64,000 bases of DNA from Thalassovita mangrovi (GTDB taxonomy: Bacteria; Pseudomonadota; Alphaproteobacteria; Rhodobacterales; Rhodobacteraceae). Made by a program: the position numbers and the translations under genes. Every line of letters begins with the position of its first letter. Positions within the stretch are counted from its first letter, which is position 1. Location of the stretch: positions 186,001 to 250,000 of the forward strand of contig NZ_WWEN01000003.1 of NCBI RefSeq assembly GCF_009857745.1, in the 5' to 3' direction. The notes below the pieces were generated by a model. That model was not told where the DNA came from. It worked only from the letters and a program-made list of their open reading frames with translations, and ran no database searches. Shown here piece by piece: positions 62,441 through 64,000 of the stretch.

Positions 62441-64000
62441 ATGACCCGCAGGATGCCGAAGGTTACACTGGCGCACAGGTCGGCTTCGGGCCGGGTGCGG
62501 CTGCGTTGCCCCGCCCTGCGCGGACGGGCCCAGCATCAGGCCGCCGTCATCGCCGAGCTGCGGGCGCATCCCGGCGTGGCCTCGGTCGATCTGCGCGACG
62601 GCACCGGCAGCATCGTCATTCAGGCCAGCTCTGCTGCCGAAACCGGGACGCTGATCGATCTGGTGCAAGCGGCCTATGTGAACCCGCATGCGGCCCGCCC
62701 GCAGACCGAGGCGATCCCGACGGCGCCGGGAACCGGCAGCGCCACGGCATGGCACAGCCTGCCCGCCGAAACGGTGGCGCAGCGGCTGGGCGCGGACCCG
62801 CAGACAGGGCTTGGCGCGGCGGAAGCGCGGGCGCGGCTGGCCCGCGACGGCGCCAACATGCTGCCGCAGCACCGCCGCCCGTCGCAATTTTCGATCCTCG
62901 CCGAACAGTTCCAAAGCCTGCCAGTGGCGATGCTGGCAGGTTCCGCCGCCGTGTCGATGGTCACCGGCGGCGTGGCGGATGCGGCGGCGACGCTGGTGGT
63001 GGTGGCGATCAACGGGGTGTTCGGCTATGTCACCGAAGGCCAGGCCGAGGCGACGATGCACGCGCTGATCGACAGTTCCAGCGACAAGGTGACGGTGCTG
63101 CGCGACGGGCGCGAAACCGATCTGCGCGCCGCCGATATCGTGCGCGGCGATATCGTGCTGGCGCGGCCGGGCACGGTGGTGGCGGCGGATGCGCGGGTGC
63201 TGTCGGCCGAGCGGCTGAAGGTCGACGAATCCGCGCTGACCGGGGAAACCGAACCGGTGCGCAAGCTGCCCGACCTGGTGGTCGGCGAAGACACCCCGAT
63301 CGGCGACCGCCCGACCATGCTGCATGCCGGGACGCTGATCACCGAAGGGCGCGGCCGGGCCTTGGTGGTGGAAACCGGCGCCGACACGGCAGCGGCGCGG
63401 ATCGCTTTGCTGAGCCAGACCGCCAGCCGCCCGCGCGCGCCGGTGGAAACCGAGCTCGACGCGCTTGGCGCGCAGCTGGCCAAGCTGTCGCTCGCTGCCT
63501 GCGGGCTGTTCTTCGGCATCGGCTGGATGCGCGGCATCGGGCTGGCCGCGATATTGAAGGATGCCCTGGCGTTGGCGGTGGCGGCGGTGCCCGAGGGATT
63601 GCCGGTCGTCGCCACCACCACCATGTCGATCGGGCTGAAACGGATGGCGCGGCAGGGCGTCCTGGTGCGCCGGATCGACACCGTCGAAAGCCTGGGCGCG
63701 CTGCAGGTGCTGTGCCTGGACAAGACCGGGACGCTGACCCAGAACCGACTGCGGGTCAGCGATGTGATGACCGGGCTGGACCCCGACGCGCCCGGTTCCG
63801 GGGCGGCGCGGGCGATGCTGTTCCAGGTGGCGGCGCTGAACAACGACGCCCTGCCCGGCCCGGACGGCGCGCAGGGGTCATCGGGCACCGAACGCGCGGC
63901 GCTGGATGCCGCGCTGGCCGAGGGGCTGGATGTCGCCGCACTGCGCCGCGACCGGCCGCGCACACGGCTGATCGAACGCACGCCGGACCGGCCCTACATG
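62441..64000 (+). CDS. Cation-transporting P-type ATPase (partial, runs off window)
   Basis: The first 520 codons of a large P-type ATPase, still open at the window end. The N-terminal ~75 residues look like a heavy-metal-associated fold (VRLRCPALRGRAQHQAAVIA) but lack the CxxC pair. Then come the cation-ATPase N-terminal domain (WHSLPAETVAQRLGAD), the actuator domain with VDESALTGETEPV, the membrane motif AVPEGLPVVATTT, and the phosphorylation site CLDKTGTLTQN near residue 427. PEGLP suggests a P2-type (calcium or similar) pump rather than a P1B copper pump. Start ATG 62441 follows GAGGCAGGGA; 62453 is an in-frame alternative. Confidence 0.88.
   Translation, partial: MTRRMPKVTLAHRSASGRVRLRCPALRGRAQHQAAVIAELRAHPGVASVDLRDGTGSIVIQASSAAETGTLIDLVQAAYVNPHAARPQTEAIPTAPGTGSATAWHSLPAETVAQRLGADPQTGLGAAEARARLARDGANMLPQHRRPSQFSILAEQFQSLPVAMLAGSAAVSMVTGGVADAAATLVVVAINGVFGYVTEGQAEATMHALIDSSSDKVTVLRDGRETDLRAADIVRGDIVLARPGTVVAADARVLSAERLKVDESALTGETEPVRKLPDLVVGEDTPIGDRPTMLHAGTLITEGRGRALVVETGADTAAARIALLSQTASRPRAPVETELDALGAQLAKLSLAACGLFFGIGWMRGIGLAAILKDALALAVAAVPEGLPVVATTTMSIGLKRMARQGVLVRRIDTVESLGALQVLCLDKTGTLTQNRLRVSDVMTGLDPDAPGSGAARAMLFQVAALNNDALPGPDGAQGSSGTERAALDAALAEGLDVAALRRDRPRTRLIERTPDRPYM

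Noticed and set aside
1-64000. CRISPR array, rRNA operon or insertion sequence
   Set aside because: No regularly spaced short repeats with unique spacers, no rRNA sequence, and no transposase or IS inverted repeats were seen.

Overview
The window is GC-rich chromosomal DNA from an alphaproteobacterium, most likely a member of the Rhodobacteraceae (roseobacter group). The inference rests on gene content and order: an ALDH16-type double aldehyde dehydrogenase beside deoC, petA-petB-petC for the cytochrome bc1 complex, rsmB - heparinase II/III - purH - lspA, the rbfA-truB-rpsO-pnp cluster, and small families common in that group (DUF1674/SdhAF4, DUF6525, DUF5665, DUF3035). No database search was possible; every family call comes from reading motifs and lengths.

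Layout. 0-5.4 kb: aminotransferase, a truncated DgoK-like gene, deoC and ALDH16 (deoxyribose-phosphate catabolism). 5.4-6 kb: an AT-rich orphan gene. 6-14.7 kb: a leftward run from rsmB through heparinase, purH, lspA and a lipoprotein to an M16 protease pair. 14.7-27.8 kb: SdhAF4, dapB, rbfA, a phosphodiester-glycosidase-like protein, truB, rpsO and pnp, with two accessory blocks inserted (two RTX-repeat proteins flanking DUF1643/DUF5665; and a CobW GTPase, DUF6525, GIY-YIG, DUF2239, DUF1330 block). 27.8-38.7 kb: peroxiredoxin, aldehyde dehydrogenase, an odd kinase-like protein, pseudouridine synthase, RarD, GFA protein, thiolase, gamma-glutamyltransferase, HspQ, AEC transporter and a lysozyme-like lipoprotein. 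38.7-46.4 kb: lolA, ftsK, a DapC-like aminotransferase, an amidase, and a UbiH-type hydroxylase. 46.4-54 kb: petCBA, an LpxQ-like barrel protein, GST, PaiB-like protein, mtaB and dapF. 54.0-54.1 kb: tRNA-Lys(UUU). 62.4 kb to the end: a P-type ATPase that runs off the window.

The most interesting region is an integrative element of about 8.06 kb inserted in the 3' half of tRNA-Lys and bounded by a 49-bp perfect direct repeat (54067-54115 and 62123-62171). It carries a tyrosine integrase, an AlpA-type excisionase, a Rep_trans-like replication initiator, and several genes I cannot name. Near both ends lie matching 20-bp arm-type repeats (19/20 identical). Its centrepiece is a 317-aa protein that joins an NYN (PIN-like) nuclease domain to a C-terminal DUF2384 (MbcA/ParS/Xre antitoxin) signature. 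That gene is preceded by a good sigma-70 promoter whose -10 lies in a 42-bp perfect palindrome, and by a rho-independent terminator whose T-tract touches the start codon. A coiled-coil plus winged-helix protein is divergent from it. This looks like a self-regulated nuclease module on a small satellite-like element, possibly for defence or element maintenance; that role is inference.

A second recurring signal is a dispersed, hairpin-rich intergenic repeat with a conserved tail (GGAGTATTTT, spacer, CAAGAAGAAA) found downstream of at least four transcription units.
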